A model generated the notes under the pieces. That model did no database searches and was not told where the DNA came from. It was given only the letters and a program-made list of their open reading frames with translations. A stretch of 64,000 nucleotides of DNA from Jiulongibacter sp966250325. GTDB lineage: Bacteria; Bacteroidota; Bacteroidia; Cytophagales; Spirosomataceae. Shown here in pieces: positions 51,451 through 59,969 of this stretch. The DNA is taken from assembly GCA_966250325.1 (NCBI GenBank), contig CBINGY010000011.1, positions 24,341 through 88,340 of the forward strand, read 5' to 3'. How positions within the stretch are numbered: position 1 is the stretch's first letter; the number at the start of each line of letters is the position of its first letter. A program made the position numbers and the translations under genes.

Positions 51451-51889
51451 AGTGGTGTGGATAGGTATCAGGGAGTCAAATCAAAACCCTGTGAAAGAGG
51501 TCTCTGAAGTTATTGCTAACGAGGGCTTTGGTCTGGAAGGGGATCATTATCGTGGTAAAAGTGGCAGCCGACACGTTACACTCGTACAAGAGGAAGATCT
51601 TCAGGCCGTAGCCTCACTTCTGGATTTGGTTACCATTGACCCTGGTTTGGTACGGAGGAATCTTGTTATCCGTGGAATTAATCTGAACGCCTTAAAGGAT
51701 AGTCAATTACAAATAGGAGAAGTGATCCTGGAAGTTACAGGTTATTGTCATCCATGCAGCAGAATGGAATCGAATCTCGGTTTGGGAGGCTATAATGCCA
51801 TGCGAGGCAGGGGAGGCCTTACAGCCCGGATCCTGAAGTCCGGTCGAATCGCCGTGGGTGATACAGTAACACCGCTCAACCAGATGTAA
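51407..51889 (+). CDS. MOSC-domain protein
   Basis: This 160-residue stand-alone MOSC domain has WIGIRESNQNPVKEV, GLEGDHYRGKSGSRHVTL, the near-C-terminal Cys pair CHPCSRM and LRGRGGLTA-like GRGGLTARI. MOSC proteins are relatives of the molybdenum cofactor sulfurase C-domain and handle sulfur or molybdopterin ligands. The single-domain form has no defined substrate. Start chosen at 51407 because family members begin MELK.LM...; an ATG at 51425 is possible. It overlaps nth out of frame. Confidence 0.85.
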   Translation: MELKQLMKNFRKSGEVVWIGIRESNQNPVKEVSEVIANEGFGLEGDHYRGKSGSRHVTLVQEEDLQAVASLLDLVTIDPGLVRRNLVIRGINLNALKDSQLQIGEVILEVTGYCHPCSRMESNLGLGGYNAMRGRGGLTARILKSGRIAVGDTVTPLNQM

Positions 51890-51925
51890 AGTTCTTTCCA
51901 TAACTTTGAAGAAAATACGGATAAA

Positions 51926-52339
51926 ATGACGAATTATTGGCTTGTAAAAACAGAACCTGAGACCTATTCCTGGGATGACTTTGTAAAGAAAGGCAGAGAT
52001 CACTGGGATGGCGTACGAAACAATGCGGCCCGTAAGCATTTGACCGAAATGAAAATGGACGATGCGGTGCTCTTTTATCACTCAGGAGATGAAAAGGCGG
52101 TCGTTGGAATTGCCAGAGTAGTAAAAGAATATTATCCCGATCCTACCACAGAGGATGATCGCTGGGTAGTGGTTGATTTAATGCCCGTTGAGAAATTGTC
52201 TAAACCTGTGACTCTCCGGCAAATTAAGGAAGATACAAGATTAGCAGAAATTCCGTTGGTTCGTATTTCCAGGCTTTCGGTTCAGCCACTATCTTCAGAG
52301 GCTTATGATATTATTTTGGCCATGTCAACAAACGCTTAA
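51926..52339 (+). CDS. EVE-domain protein
   Basis: This 137-residue EVE domain (PUA-like superfamily) begins YWLVKTEPETYSWDDF and continues through WDGVRNNAARKHL, MDDAVLFYHSGDEKAVVGIA. EVE proteins are thought to recognise modified nucleic acid bases; this stand-alone form has no attached nuclease. TAACTTTG at 51901-51908 is a likely -7 box 17 bases before the ATG. Complete length. Confidence 0.9.
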   Translation: MTNYWLVKTEPETYSWDDFVKKGRDHWDGVRNNAARKHLTEMKMDDAVLFYHSGDEKAVVGIARVVKEYYPDPTTEDDRWVVVDLMPVEKLSKPVTLRQIKEDTRLAEIPLVRISRLSVQPLSSEAYDIILAMSTNA

Positions 52340-52386
52340 GGCAAGTTCAGCGTTCTTTATTGAAAGTTTGGGACAAAATCCGATTT

Positions 52387-53961
52387 ATGAAAAAAGCATT
52401 TTTTGCGATAGTATTTATTATTCAGTTTCCGGCTTTCACGCAGTTACAGAAGAATGTGGAGGTAGAAGTGGTAGGACGCCCCTCCTGGCAAATGATGATA
52501 CCACTCGACGAAGCAGGGCTCTTCTTTCTTGTTAAAACTGATCTTACCAAAATGTCGGTTTTCAGATTTGACAAGAATCTGGAAAAATTATGGGAAAAGG
52601 AAGTCTTCCTTGACGCAGAGGCTCCGCCCAAAGCCTATACATTGTCTGAAAATCAGATTAGCCTAATGTTTTCTGAGACATCGGGAATGTATTATCAAAT
52701 ATTTGAATTTGATCTCTCCACAGGTAAAGTGGATCAGGATGGATTTGAGCTACGAGAGTTTTTTGTAGATCAGGATTATATTTTTCTGGATGACAAAGTA
52801 GTAATGGCCGGAAACAATGAGAAAGGTGCCGCTTATTTCATCCAAAACCTGAAGGAAGACCTGGGAAACTTGAAAGAGCAGCCCGAAATAACCGGGAAAG
52901 TGCAGGTCAATCTCTTTGAATATGTGCCGGAAAGAAAACAGATTGAGAGTATTTGGTCTGTAAAAACACCAGGATATACGAATGAGAAAAAGAAAAAAGG
53001 GGAATTTGTTAAGGATGCCTTTGTAGTATATGCCGAGCTCGACACGGCCGGAAGAATTGCTAGTAAAACATTGATCAGACAGACCGGAGGCAAGTTTCCG
53101 CTTAACGGACAGTTACTCAGAATGTCAAATGGCAAAAAAGTGATTCTGGGGAGTTATCAGTCAAACTCCGGGGATAAGGGAATTTATTTTTACGATCTGA
53201 GTGTGGGAGGCCAGATGAAAACGTATTCCTACACGGCTCTTTTTAAGGGTCAGAATATGCTTAGCGTGAAGGATATGGAAGCACTTTTAAGCTCTTATCA
53301 GTTCCTTTCAAACAAACCACTCGAAGGAGATGATAAGATCATTTTCGGAGGTGTTTTTGTGAAGCCTCAGTACCAGTCGGTTACAGAGCAGGACCCTAAC
53401 TACAACCCGTATGGCTACGGATACCCTTACGGTGGTTATAATAGATATGGCTTTTCAGGCTCGCGTTCCAGAACCACCACCCGTCAGGTTTTCAGAGGAT
53501 TTCACTACCCGGTGGGTTTTGTGGTGGAACTGGAAACCAACGGAGAATTGATTGTTTCCAACAGAATTGACATAAATAATCTATCTGGTCAGATAGAACC
53601 AGCATTAGCTTATAATGAGAAAGGAGCCGTTTCTTATTGTCTCAAAGGAGACCTCTCAACGAATAATTTCAATATAGGCACACGTCCAATGCTTTTTAAA
53701 CTGAGTGAAGATGATCGTAAAAGCATGGCTAATTCTTCGGCTATCCCTTCCTATAGCTCCGTGAAATTTTGGTATGATAATTATTTTATTGCGGAAGGAA
53801 GCCGCTCAAAAATAGAGGCCATTTCGGTCAATGATAACATGGGCGACAAAAAACAGCCGGAGCGACGCGGGCTGTTTGGTAGAAAGAAAAATAAGACGCC
53901 GGCCACCTATGCTCAGGTTAGAAAAATTATTTATCTGACCAAAGTTGCAAGTGGAATGTAA
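52387..53961 (+). CDS. Exported protein of unknown function with a Tyr/Gly-rich insert
   Basis: This 524-residue protein has a signal peptide (IVFIIQFPAFTQ). I recognise no family. The mature part shows beta-rich stretches that look like propeller blades (LFFLVKTDLTKMSVFRF, YYQIFEFDLSTGKVD, KKVILGSYQSNSGDKGIYFY). A Tyr/Gly/Pro/Asn-rich insert (NPYGYGYPYGGYNRYG, nt about 53404-53455) precedes an RSRTTTRQ turn. The last 40 residues are basic. The start is ATG 52387; an upstream TTG at 52360 adds nine residues before the signal. It lies in a same-strand run with EVE and the TPR lipoprotein. Confidence 0.75.
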   Translation: MKKAFFAIVFIIQFPAFTQLQKNVEVEVVGRPSWQMMIPLDEAGLFFLVKTDLTKMSVFRFDKNLEKLWEKEVFLDAEAPPKAYTLSENQISLMFSETSGMYYQIFEFDLSTGKVDQDGFELREFFVDQDYIFLDDKVVMAGNNEKGAAYFIQNLKEDLGNLKEQPEITGKVQVNLFEYVPERKQIESIWSVKTPGYTNEKKKKGEFVKDAFVVYAELDTAGRIASKTLIRQTGGKFPLNGQLLRMSNGKKVILGSYQSNSGDKGIYFYDLSVGGQMKTYSYTALFKGQNMLSVKDMEALLSSYQFLSNKPLEGDDKIIFGGVFVKPQYQSVTEQDPNYNPYGYGYPYGGYNRYGFSGSRSRTTTRQVFRGFHYPVGFVVELETNGELIVSNRIDINNLSGQIEPALAYNEKGAVSYCLKGDLSTNNFNIGTRPMLFKLSEDDRKSMANSSAIPSYSSVKFWYDNYFIAEGSRSKIEAISVNDNMGDKKQPERRGLFGRKKNKTPATYAQVRKIIYLTKVASGM

Positions 53962-54024
53962 CATTTCCAGTACTATGTTCTCATTACTCTAAAAAAATCA
54001 CGAATTTTGCGGCAAATTCGGAGA

Positions 54025-55077
54025 ATGAGATACGCCTTATCTGCTTTGCTACTGGTTCTGATGGTGAATGCCTGCAGGCCCGAAAGCCATGACAGGCATG
54101 CCATGCCTTACGTGGGCATTGATGCGTCTATACTTCCTTCCGGATGTGGTGTACTGAGAGAACTTGTGAAGGAAAGTCCTGGTAATGCCGAATTACATTA
54201 TCGTTTTGCCGTATGTGCATTTGAAGCAGACTCCCTCAATCTGGCATGGGATGAAATTAATGCGGCATTGGAGCTAGATGATCTGAATGCAAAATATTCT
54301 TTACTGAAATCCAGAATTCTTTTTGAGAGGGGAGAATTGGCGGAGGCTATAGAAGAAGCCGAAAATACCCAATCCTTAGATGCTGATGATCCTGCATTTT
54401 ATAGTTATATGAGTCAGCTTTACATGGAGATTGACAGTTTAAATCTGGCGAAAACCTATCTTGTAGAAGCCAATTTAATGGCACCAGGCTGGGGCCCTGT
54501 TCTCCAGGCCAAGGCTCGTTTTTACAGAAAAACAGGTGAAATCGATCAAAGTATTGCTGAGGGAAAAAAAGCATTGACAAATGATACCAGCGATCCTGCG
54601 AATTATCTCATTCTGGCACAAAGTTACCTGGCGGCAGATAAAACCGATTCTGCGAGAAGATACTCATTTGAGGGTTTGAAACTCACTGGTTTCAGAGACC
54701 CTATGCTATTGCTTCTTCATGGGAAACTGCTTGTAAGAGCAGGGAAGGAAGACAGTGCGGTGGCTGTTTACAAAAAGGCTTTGACAATCAGCCCTAACCA
54801 GCAGAAAATCAATAAAGAACTGGGTGAAATTTACACCAGAAGAGGGGAATTTAAGGATGCTGTTCAGGCTTATTCAAATTATCTCAGAAATTATCCTTCA
54901 GACACCTTGGTTTATTTAAAACAGGGGTATTGCCTTGAAAGGCTGGGAGAATGGAATAAGGCACAGGAATTGTATGTTAAAGCTAGCGTGAGGTTTCCGA
55001 CGCATAAGGGAATTAATGAGGCCAAAGAAAGAGTTGTGAATATGCTAACAAGGTCTTACTCTTCACCTGTTTTGTAA
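54025..55077 (+). CDS. TPR-repeat lipoprotein
   Basis: This 350-residue lipoprotein (signal to Cys17 in LMVNAC) carries tetratricopeptide repeats over most of the mature chain. Clear repeat starts are AELHYRFAVCAFEADSLN, PAFYSYMSQLYMEIDSLN, PANYLILAQSYLAADKTD and INKELGEIYTRRGEFKDA. It probably acts as a protein-protein scaffold at the outer membrane. The start is ATG 54025; a TTG at 54007 would add six residues before the signal. The next gene, thrS, begins 24 bases after its stop. Confidence 0.85.
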   Translation: MRYALSALLLVLMVNACRPESHDRHAMPYVGIDASILPSGCGVLRELVKESPGNAELHYRFAVCAFEADSLNLAWDEINAALELDDLNAKYSLLKSRILFERGELAEAIEEAENTQSLDADDPAFYSYMSQLYMEIDSLNLAKTYLVEANLMAPGWGPVLQAKARFYRKTGEIDQSIAEGKKALTNDTSDPANYLILAQSYLAADKTDSARRYSFEGLKLTGFRDPMLLLLHGKLLVRAGKEDSAVAVYKKALTISPNQQKINKELGEIYTRRGEFKDAVQAYSNYLRNYPSDTLVYLKQGYCLERLGEWNKAQELYVKASVRFPTHKGINEAKERVVNMLTRSYSSPVL

Positions 55078-55101
55078 TAAATTATTGAAAATTAGTCATT
55101 T

Positions 55102-57048
55102 ATGATCAACATAACTCTTCCAGACGGAAGTGTCAAACAATTTGAGGCCGGCATTTCGGCCATGGATATTGCCCTTTCTATAAGTGAGGGTCTGGCCAGG
55201 AATGTACTTTCTGCAAAAGTTAATGGAGATGTTTGGGATGCAGGTAGGCCAATTAATCAGGATTCTACGGTGCAACTGCTTACATGGAAAGATACCGAAG
55301 GAAAGTCAACCTTTTGGCATTCTTCTGCTCACCTAATGGCAGAAGCATTGGAAGCTCTTTACCCGGGCGTGAAATTCTGGGTGGGCCCGCCAGTAGAAAA
55401 CGGATTTTATTATGATGTGGATACCGGAAGTCACAGCATCAGTCAGGATGATTTCCAGAAGATTGAGGAGAAAATGTTGGAGCTGGCAAGAGAAAAGAAT
55501 GACTTTATCCGCATTCCAATGTCAAAGTCAGATGCAATATCCTACTTTAAAGAGAAGAATGACGAATATAAGCTGGATCTCCTTGCGGGTCTGGAGGATG
55601 GTTCCATTACCTTTTATAAACAAGGTAATTTTACAGACTTGTGTCGCGGGCCTCATATTCCGAATACTGGATTTATAAAAGCTGCTAAAATAACCAATGT
55701 TGCCGGAGCCTATTTTAAAGGTGATCAGTCTAACAAACAGCTCACACGGGTTTACGGAATTACTTTTCCAAAAGCGGGTGAGCTCAAGGAATATCTGGAA
55801 AGGGTAGAGGAGGCCAAAAGAAGAGATCATCGGAAACTAGGTCAGGAACTTGAACTATTTGCCTTTTCTGAAAAGGTAGGGAAAGGGCTTCCCCTTTGGC
55901 TACCCAAGGGTGCCATGTTACGCGAGAGGTTGGAAAACTTCCTGAAGAAAGCTCAACTAAAAGCGGGGTATCTTCCCGTAGTTACTCCTCATATCGGAAG
56001 TAAACAACTTTATGTTACATCAGGACACTGGGAAAAATATGGCGAAGATTCGTTTCAACCCATAAAAACTCCTGAGGAAGGCGAGGAATTCTTGTTGAAA
56101 CCGATGAATTGCCCTCACCATTGCGAAATTTTTAAGTCAAGACCCAGAAGTTATAAAGAACTTCCCTTGCGTCTGGCTGAATTTGGCACCGTCTACAGAT
56201 ACGAGCAGTCTGGCGAGCTCCATGGGCTAACTCGTGTAAGAGGATTTACACAGGATGACGCTCACATATTTTGCCGGAATGATCAGGTGGAGGAAGAATT
56301 CAAAAAGGTGATCGACCTTGTTCTTTATGTTTTCAAATCGCTGGGGTTTGAGGATTACAGTGCTCAGGTTTCTTTGAGAAGTAAAGAAGACCAGAGTAAA
56401 TATATTGGCAAGGATGAAGATTGGAATAAAGCCGAAGAGGCAATTCAAAGAGCCGCCAACGAAAAAGGTCTGGAAACCGTAGTGGAGTATGGCGAAGCAG
56501 CCTTTTATGGTCCAAAACTTGACTTCATGGTAAAGGACGCTCTCGGAAGAAAATGGCAGCTGGGAACCATTCAGGTAGACTATCAGTTACCAAACAGATT
56601 CGAATTAGAGTATGTGGGTGCCGATAATCAGAAGCATCGCCCTGTAATGATTCACCGTGCTCCATTTGGCTCTATGGAGCGTTTCATCGCTATTCTGATC
56701 GAAAATACAGCGGGGAATTTTCCCTTATGGCTTTCACCAGATCAGATTGCCATTCTGCCGGTCTCTGAGAAGTATGAGGAGTATGCAAACGAGGTGTTCC
56801 TTGAACTGCAGGAGCTCGATATTCGCGGATATGTAGATCACCGGGATGAGAAGGTTGGTAGAAAAATACGTGATGCAGAGGTAAACAAAATACCTTTAAT
56901 GCTTATTGTGGGTGATAAGGAGCTGGCCGAAGGCACTGTATCTGTTAGAAAAAAGGGAGAGGGCGATCTGGGTAGTATGAGTTTACAGGATTTTGCAGCA
57001 TATGCAAAGCAGGAAATAAATAAAAACATACCGAAGTTTGGTGGCTAA
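55102..57048 (+). CDS. thrS: Threonyl-tRNA synthetase
   Basis: This 648-residue class II synthetase has the N-terminal TGS domain (1-60), an editing domain (TAD, about 65-225) with HSSAHLMAEALEALYP and LCRGPHI, the catalytic core with motif 2 and the Cys/His/His zinc site (MNCPHHCE, then HRAPFGSMERF), and the anticodon domain (about 545-640). It charges tRNA-Thr and clears mis-charged Ser. Complete length. No T-box-like leader is visible in the 24-base gap upstream. It is followed by infC. Confidence 0.97.
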   Translation: MINITLPDGSVKQFEAGISAMDIALSISEGLARNVLSAKVNGDVWDAGRPINQDSTVQLLTWKDTEGKSTFWHSSAHLMAEALEALYPGVKFWVGPPVENGFYYDVDTGSHSISQDDFQKIEEKMLELAREKNDFIRIPMSKSDAISYFKEKNDEYKLDLLAGLEDGSITFYKQGNFTDLCRGPHIPNTGFIKAAKITNVAGAYFKGDQSNKQLTRVYGITFPKAGELKEYLERVEEAKRRDHRKLGQELELFAFSEKVGKGLPLWLPKGAMLRERLENFLKKAQLKAGYLPVVTPHIGSKQLYVTSGHWEKYGEDSFQPIKTPEEGEEFLLKPMNCPHHCEIFKSRPRSYKELPLRLAEFGTVYRYEQSGELHGLTRVRGFTQDDAHIFCRNDQVEEEFKKVIDLVLYVFKSLGFEDYSAQVSLRSKEDQSKYIGKDEDWNKAEEAIQRAANEKGLETVVEYGEAAFYGPKLDFMVKDALGRKWQLGTIQVDYQLPNRFELEYVGADNQKHRPVMIHRAPFGSMERFIAILIENTAGNFPLWLSPDQIAILPVSEKYEEYANEVFLELQELDIRGYVDHRDEKVGRKIRDAEVNKIPLMLIVGDKELAEGTVSVRKKGEGDLGSMSLQDFAAYAKQEINKNIPKFGG

Positions 57049-57138
57049 TACCACTTGGTATAAATTTGAAAAACAAGTAGAGTAATACAGAACAATAGCC
57101 AAATTCTGTATTCATAATGTTGAACCAAAAACCGTTTA

Positions 57139-57699
57139 ATGGCAAAAAATTTAATAAGAAATTTCAGAGGTCCTGTTAGGGAAGAAGATAAACACAGAAT
57201 TAATGACCGCATCAGGGTTCCTGAGGTCAGAATTGTAGGAGAAAATGTAGAACAAGGTGTCTATCCCATAGAGAAGGCACGTTCCATGGCTCAGGAAATG
57301 GGTCTTGACCTCATTGAGATTGTTCCTAACTCCAAACCTCCCGTTTGCCGTATAGTTGATTATTCTAAATTCAAGTACGAGCAGAAAAAGAAACAGAAAG
57401 AGCTAAAAGCTAAACAACAAAAAACGGTTATTAAGGAAATCAGGTTTGGTCCGAATACAGACGACCATGATTTTAACTTTAAGCTGAAGCATGCTGAAAA
57501 CTTCCTGAAAGAGGGTTCAAAAGTGAAAGCCTTTGTTCATTTCGTGGGTCGTCAGATCGTTTTTAAAGAAAAGGGTTATGAGCTGTTAGGTAAATTTCTG
57601 GAAGAGCTTGATGAACTTGCAAAAGCAGAGGCTCCTCCAAAACTGGAAGGGAAAAGACTTACGGTAATTCTGGCTCCGAAAGGAAAGGCAAAGAGTTAA
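57139..57699 (+). CDS. infC: Translation initiation factor IF-3
   Basis: This 186-residue IF-3 has the N-domain (INDRIRVPEVRIVGENVEQ), a basic linker (KYEQKKKQKELKAKQQ) and the C-domain (IRFGPNTDDHDFNFKLKHA, then KVKAFVHFVGRQ). It blocks 50S joining and checks the start codon. It starts with ATG at 57139, not the rare AUU/AUC used for autoregulation in enterobacteria. It is separated from thrS by 90 bases. rpmI and rplT do not follow; a terminator comes next. Confidence 0.95.
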   Translation: MAKNLIRNFRGPVREEDKHRINDRIRVPEVRIVGENVEQGVYPIEKARSMAQEMGLDLIEIVPNSKPPVCRIVDYSKFKYEQKKKQKELKAKQQKTVIKEIRFGPNTDDHDFNFKLKHAENFLKEGSKVKAFVHFVGRQIVFKEKGYELLGKFLEELDELAKAEAPPKLEGKRLTVILAPKGKAKS

Positions 57700-57715
57700 A
57701 GTACATCAGACATAG

Positions 57716-57752
57716 AAAAAGCCCTTAGAAATTCAGTTTCTGAGGGCTTTTT
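57716..57752 (+). terminator. Terminator after infC
   Basis: AAAAAGCCCTTAGAAA pairs with TTTCTGAGGGCTTTTT (16 bp with one G-U) around TTCAG. It closes the thrS-infC unit. Confidence 0.85.
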
Positions 57753-57770
57753 AGTATTTAGAGGTCCTAC

Positions 57771-57799
57771 AAAAAAAGCCTCCCGAAAGGGAAGCTTTT
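57771..57799 (-). terminator. Terminator of the rpoZ transcript
   Basis: AAAAGC-C-TCCC and GGGA-A-GCTTTT pair over a GAAA tetraloop with one mismatch. On the minus strand a run of T follows, placing it 25 bases behind the rpoZ stop. Confidence 0.75.
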
Positions 57800-57823
57800 A
57801 TATATTATCTGAGTATTAATTTA

Positions 57824-58180
57824 TTACAAATCGGAAGTGTCTGAATAGGAACGGTCTGTCAACGAAGAGGTTGCAGCACCTGCATTTTTATCTCTGAAGA
57901 TAATTTCGTCATTGGTAAATTCATCTAAAGCAGTAGATGTTGGTTTTGGCTGACGCTCGTAAAATTTAGAAATCTCAATCTGCTCTCTGTTCTCAAAGAT
58001 CTCCTCCAGATTGTCAACATTAGAGGCAAATTCAGCGAGCTTACTTGTGAGCTCTTCTTTGGTACTTTGAGCTATCTGACGGGCTCTTTGAGAAGCAATG
58101 TAAACAGATTTATAAATATTGCCTGTTTTTGAGGCTAATACGTCGGTATCTCTGGTAATGATAGATGGATTGGATGCCAT
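57824..58180 (-). CDS. rpoZ: RNA polymerase omega (Rpb6-type) subunit
   Basis: This 118-residue protein matches the Bacteroidota omega/Rpb6 group: TRDTDVLASKTGNIYKSV, YIASQRARQIAQSTKEEL and a C-terminal acidic tail. Omega helps assemble beta-prime into core RNA polymerase. The longer C-terminus than enterobacterial omega (about 90) is normal here. A TAATTTTG -7 box at 58208-58215 gives it its own promoter downstream of bamD. Confidence 0.85.
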   Translation of the reverse strand: MASNPSIITRDTDVLASKTGNIYKSVYIASQRARQIAQSTKEELTSKLAEFASNVDNLEEIFENREQIEISKFYERQPKPTSTALDEFTNDEIIFRDKNAGAATSSLTDRSYSDTSDL

Positions 58181-58207
58181 TATATCTTATGTTTTTGAAA
58201 TGAAATG

Positions 58208-58215
58208 CAAAATTA
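58208..58215 (-). promoter_or_regulatory. -7 box of rpoZ
   Basis: CAAAATTA on the plus strand reads TAATTTTG on the minus strand, 27 bases before the rpoZ ATG and just inside the gap behind bamD. Confidence 0.45.
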
Positions 58216-58235
58216 GCGTTATTTATTTAAAACCT

Positions 58236-59138
58236 CTAATTTTTACCGATAGTTTCAGTTGAGTCAGATTTCAAAAGTTGCTCCTGTTTCTGTTTTTCTA
58301 TCTCTTCTTCCTGTTTGATCACCTCCTCCAGGTTTTTCTGTGCCTCATCATAGATTTTAACCAGCTCTTTCAAATAGACGCTGTTTGGATATTTATCAAC
58401 AAACTTTTCATAGAATTCAAGCGTCTTCGCATAACGTTCGTGCTGCTTATTAAAAAATGAGTTTTCGGCCAGCTCGAATTGGGACTTCAATTGTACAAAG
58501 GACAATTCCTCATTGTACTTACTATCTGGAAAGTCTCTTCTGAAATTGTCAATCGTAATTACGGCAGCTTTGTAATTAGCGATAGTTACTCCGCTCGTTT
58601 TATAATACAGGAAAGCTTTTTCGTAGGCCTTTTTCTCCAGTCGTTCCCTCAGGTCAATAAGATTTTGGGTACACTCGGCTGCATATTTACTATTCGGGAA
58701 AGTGTTCAAAAAAGTTTGGAGGGCATCGATCGCAGTAAGCGTACTCTCCTGATCCAGATTGTAGGCCGGAGAATCTTTGTACATACTGTAGGCATGCATA
58801 TAGAATGCTTCCTCAGCTAAAGGGCTATTGGCATACGTGGAATAAAACGTCTTGAAGTAATAGCTGCTTAACTGATACTGACTCATATAAAAGTTACAGT
58901 AGGCATTGTAAAACTGAGATTTCTCTGCAGTTGAATCTCCTTTAAGCAAAGGGATGATTTCATCAAATAACAAATTGGCACGCATGTAGTCGGCTTCTTT
59001 GTAATATTTCATTGCCGCCTCGTATTTCTGCTGAGTGGTGCCGCTCTTTTGTAATTTTGTAAATTCCTTGTGGCAGGCACCTAAAGCAATGATTAGCAGG
59101 AGAAATCCGGTTAATCTCCCAATGGTTTTCAAATTCAT
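58236..59138 (-). CDS. bamD: Outer membrane assembly lipoprotein BamD
   Basis: This 300-residue lipoprotein (Cys22 in IALGAC) has repeated TPR-type helical pairs: KYEAAMKYYKEADYMRANLL, FYNAYCNFYMSQYQLSSYYF, AEEAFYMHAYSMYKDSP and AAVITIDNFRRDFPDSKY. This is the BamD/YfiO architecture, and it attaches to BamA to insert beta-barrels into the outer membrane. The Gln/Lys/Glu-rich coiled-coil C-terminus (KNLEEVIKQEEEIEKQKQE) is longer than in E. coli. A -7 box ends four bases before its ATG. Confidence 0.9.
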   Translation of the reverse strand: MNLKTIGRLTGFLLLIIALGACHKEFTKLQKSGTTQQKYEAAMKYYKEADYMRANLLFDEIIPLLKGDSTAEKSQFYNAYCNFYMSQYQLSSYYFKTFYSTYANSPLAEEAFYMHAYSMYKDSPAYNLDQESTLTAIDALQTFLNTFPNSKYAAECTQNLIDLRERLEKKAYEKAFLYYKTSGVTIANYKAAVITIDNFRRDFPDSKYNEELSFVQLKSQFELAENSFFNKQHERYAKTLEFYEKFVDKYPNSVYLKELVKIYDEAQKNLEEVIKQEEEIEKQKQEQLLKSDSTETIGKN

Positions 59139-59142
59139 GTTG

Positions 59143-59150
59143 CAAAGGTA
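59143..59150 (-). promoter_or_regulatory. -7 box of bamD, near-leaderless
   Basis: On the minus strand TACCTTTG ends four bases before the bamD ATG. If used, transcription starts at about the ATG. The -33 match is weak (GTTA at 20 bases). Confidence 0.35.
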
Positions 59151-59218
59151 ATAAATGACCTTGATTTCACTAACGTTGAAGAACGTACAAATGGTGCACT
59201 TTAAGGAGAATTAAGAAA

Positions 59219-59803
59219 TTACTGATGCCGTACCACCAGTTTTTTTGTAGCCATTTTTTTACCGTCAACCATCAGCTGATAAAAATAAATTCCGTTATCC
59301 CAGTTTCTGGTGCTTACCTGTAAGCGGGTATCTGAGGCATCCAATGCTTGATCTGCCACTACACCACCCAGAATGTTGATGAAACTGACCTTTACTTCTT
59401 TATTCTGATCGTATAATTTGTAGTTCAGGTTCGCGTATTCGTGTGCGGGATTCGGATAAATATTAGAAACAGAAATTCCTTCACTTTCAAAAAGATGATC
59501 ATCCGACTTATGCTCGCCAACTGAGTAAACTGTGCTCTTGGGAGTTACGTTTTTAGATTTATTGTTCAGAAGAAGCTCTTTGTAGAATTCGTTAATAGCG
59601 GCGTTTTTATTGACATGAATCTCACTGGGTACTTTTTTGTCAACCACGGCCAATGTACCTGAAACCCCCGTCGTTTTGACGGCTGGCTTTGCTTCTGCAC
59701 CAATATTTAAGCGTGAATTTGAATTTTTAACCTGACCAAAGGCAAAAACTCCTGTAAGGAGTATGGTGAAAAAGGAAATCCATATGTTACGCATAGCTTT
59801 CAT
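59219..59803 (-). CDS. T9SS type A sorting-domain protein
   Basis: This 194-residue exported protein has a signal peptide (FFTILLTGVFAFGQ), a short Lys-rich middle, and a C-terminal type A sorting domain of the type IX secretion system: ISVSNIYPNPAHEYANLNY, KVSFINILGGVV, then DNGIYFYQLMVDGKKMATK. The signal directs it through the outer membrane to the cell surface or medium. The non-sorting part (about 85 residues) is too short for an enzyme, so it is probably a peptide or anchor. Two Met codons near the start (59803, 59794) are equally plausible. Confidence 0.85.
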   Translation of the reverse strand: MKAMRNIWISFFTILLTGVFAFGQVKNSNSRLNIGAEAKPAVKTTGVSGTLAVVDKKVPSEIHVNKNAAINEFYKELLLNNKSKNVTPKSTVYSVGEHKSDDHLFESEGISVSNIYPNPAHEYANLNYKLYDQNKEVKVSFINILGGVVADQALDASDTRLQVSTRNWDNGIYFYQLMVDGKKMATKKLVVRHQ

Positions 59804-59948
59804 TTCCTTTAGTAAATTTTAATTCATCCGCAATTGGCTTTTTACAAAATTAAATAAATATCGCACAAATTTAATCATATAGACGCAGAAACGGCCCGAA
59901 AGGTTTGTTGTGTTTTCAAATTTTTTGAAATTTTTAACAATAATGAAG

Positions 59949-59968
59949 AAAAAACTGAGTTCACTCAG
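59949..59968 (-). terminator. Weak terminator of the OstA-like gene
   Basis: CTGAG-TTCA-CTCAG (59955-59968) reads on the minus strand as a 5-bp hairpin followed by TTTTTTCTTC, just after the stop at 59970. The stem is short, so efficiency is doubtful. Confidence 0.4.
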
Positions 59969-59969
59969 C

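Noticed and set aside
55078..55101. T-box or other leader control of thrS
   Set aside because: The 24-base gap behind the TPR gene is too short and shows no structure.
57100..57160. Non-ATG (AUU/AUC) start of infC for autoregulation
   Set aside because: An ATG at 57139 gives a normal IF-3 N-terminus and no upstream in-frame AUU with family-like residues is seen.
59914..59930. TTTCAAA-N3-TTTGAAA inverted repeat
   Set aside because: Purely A/T-rich, lies in promoter-like DNA; no matching copy near other genes.
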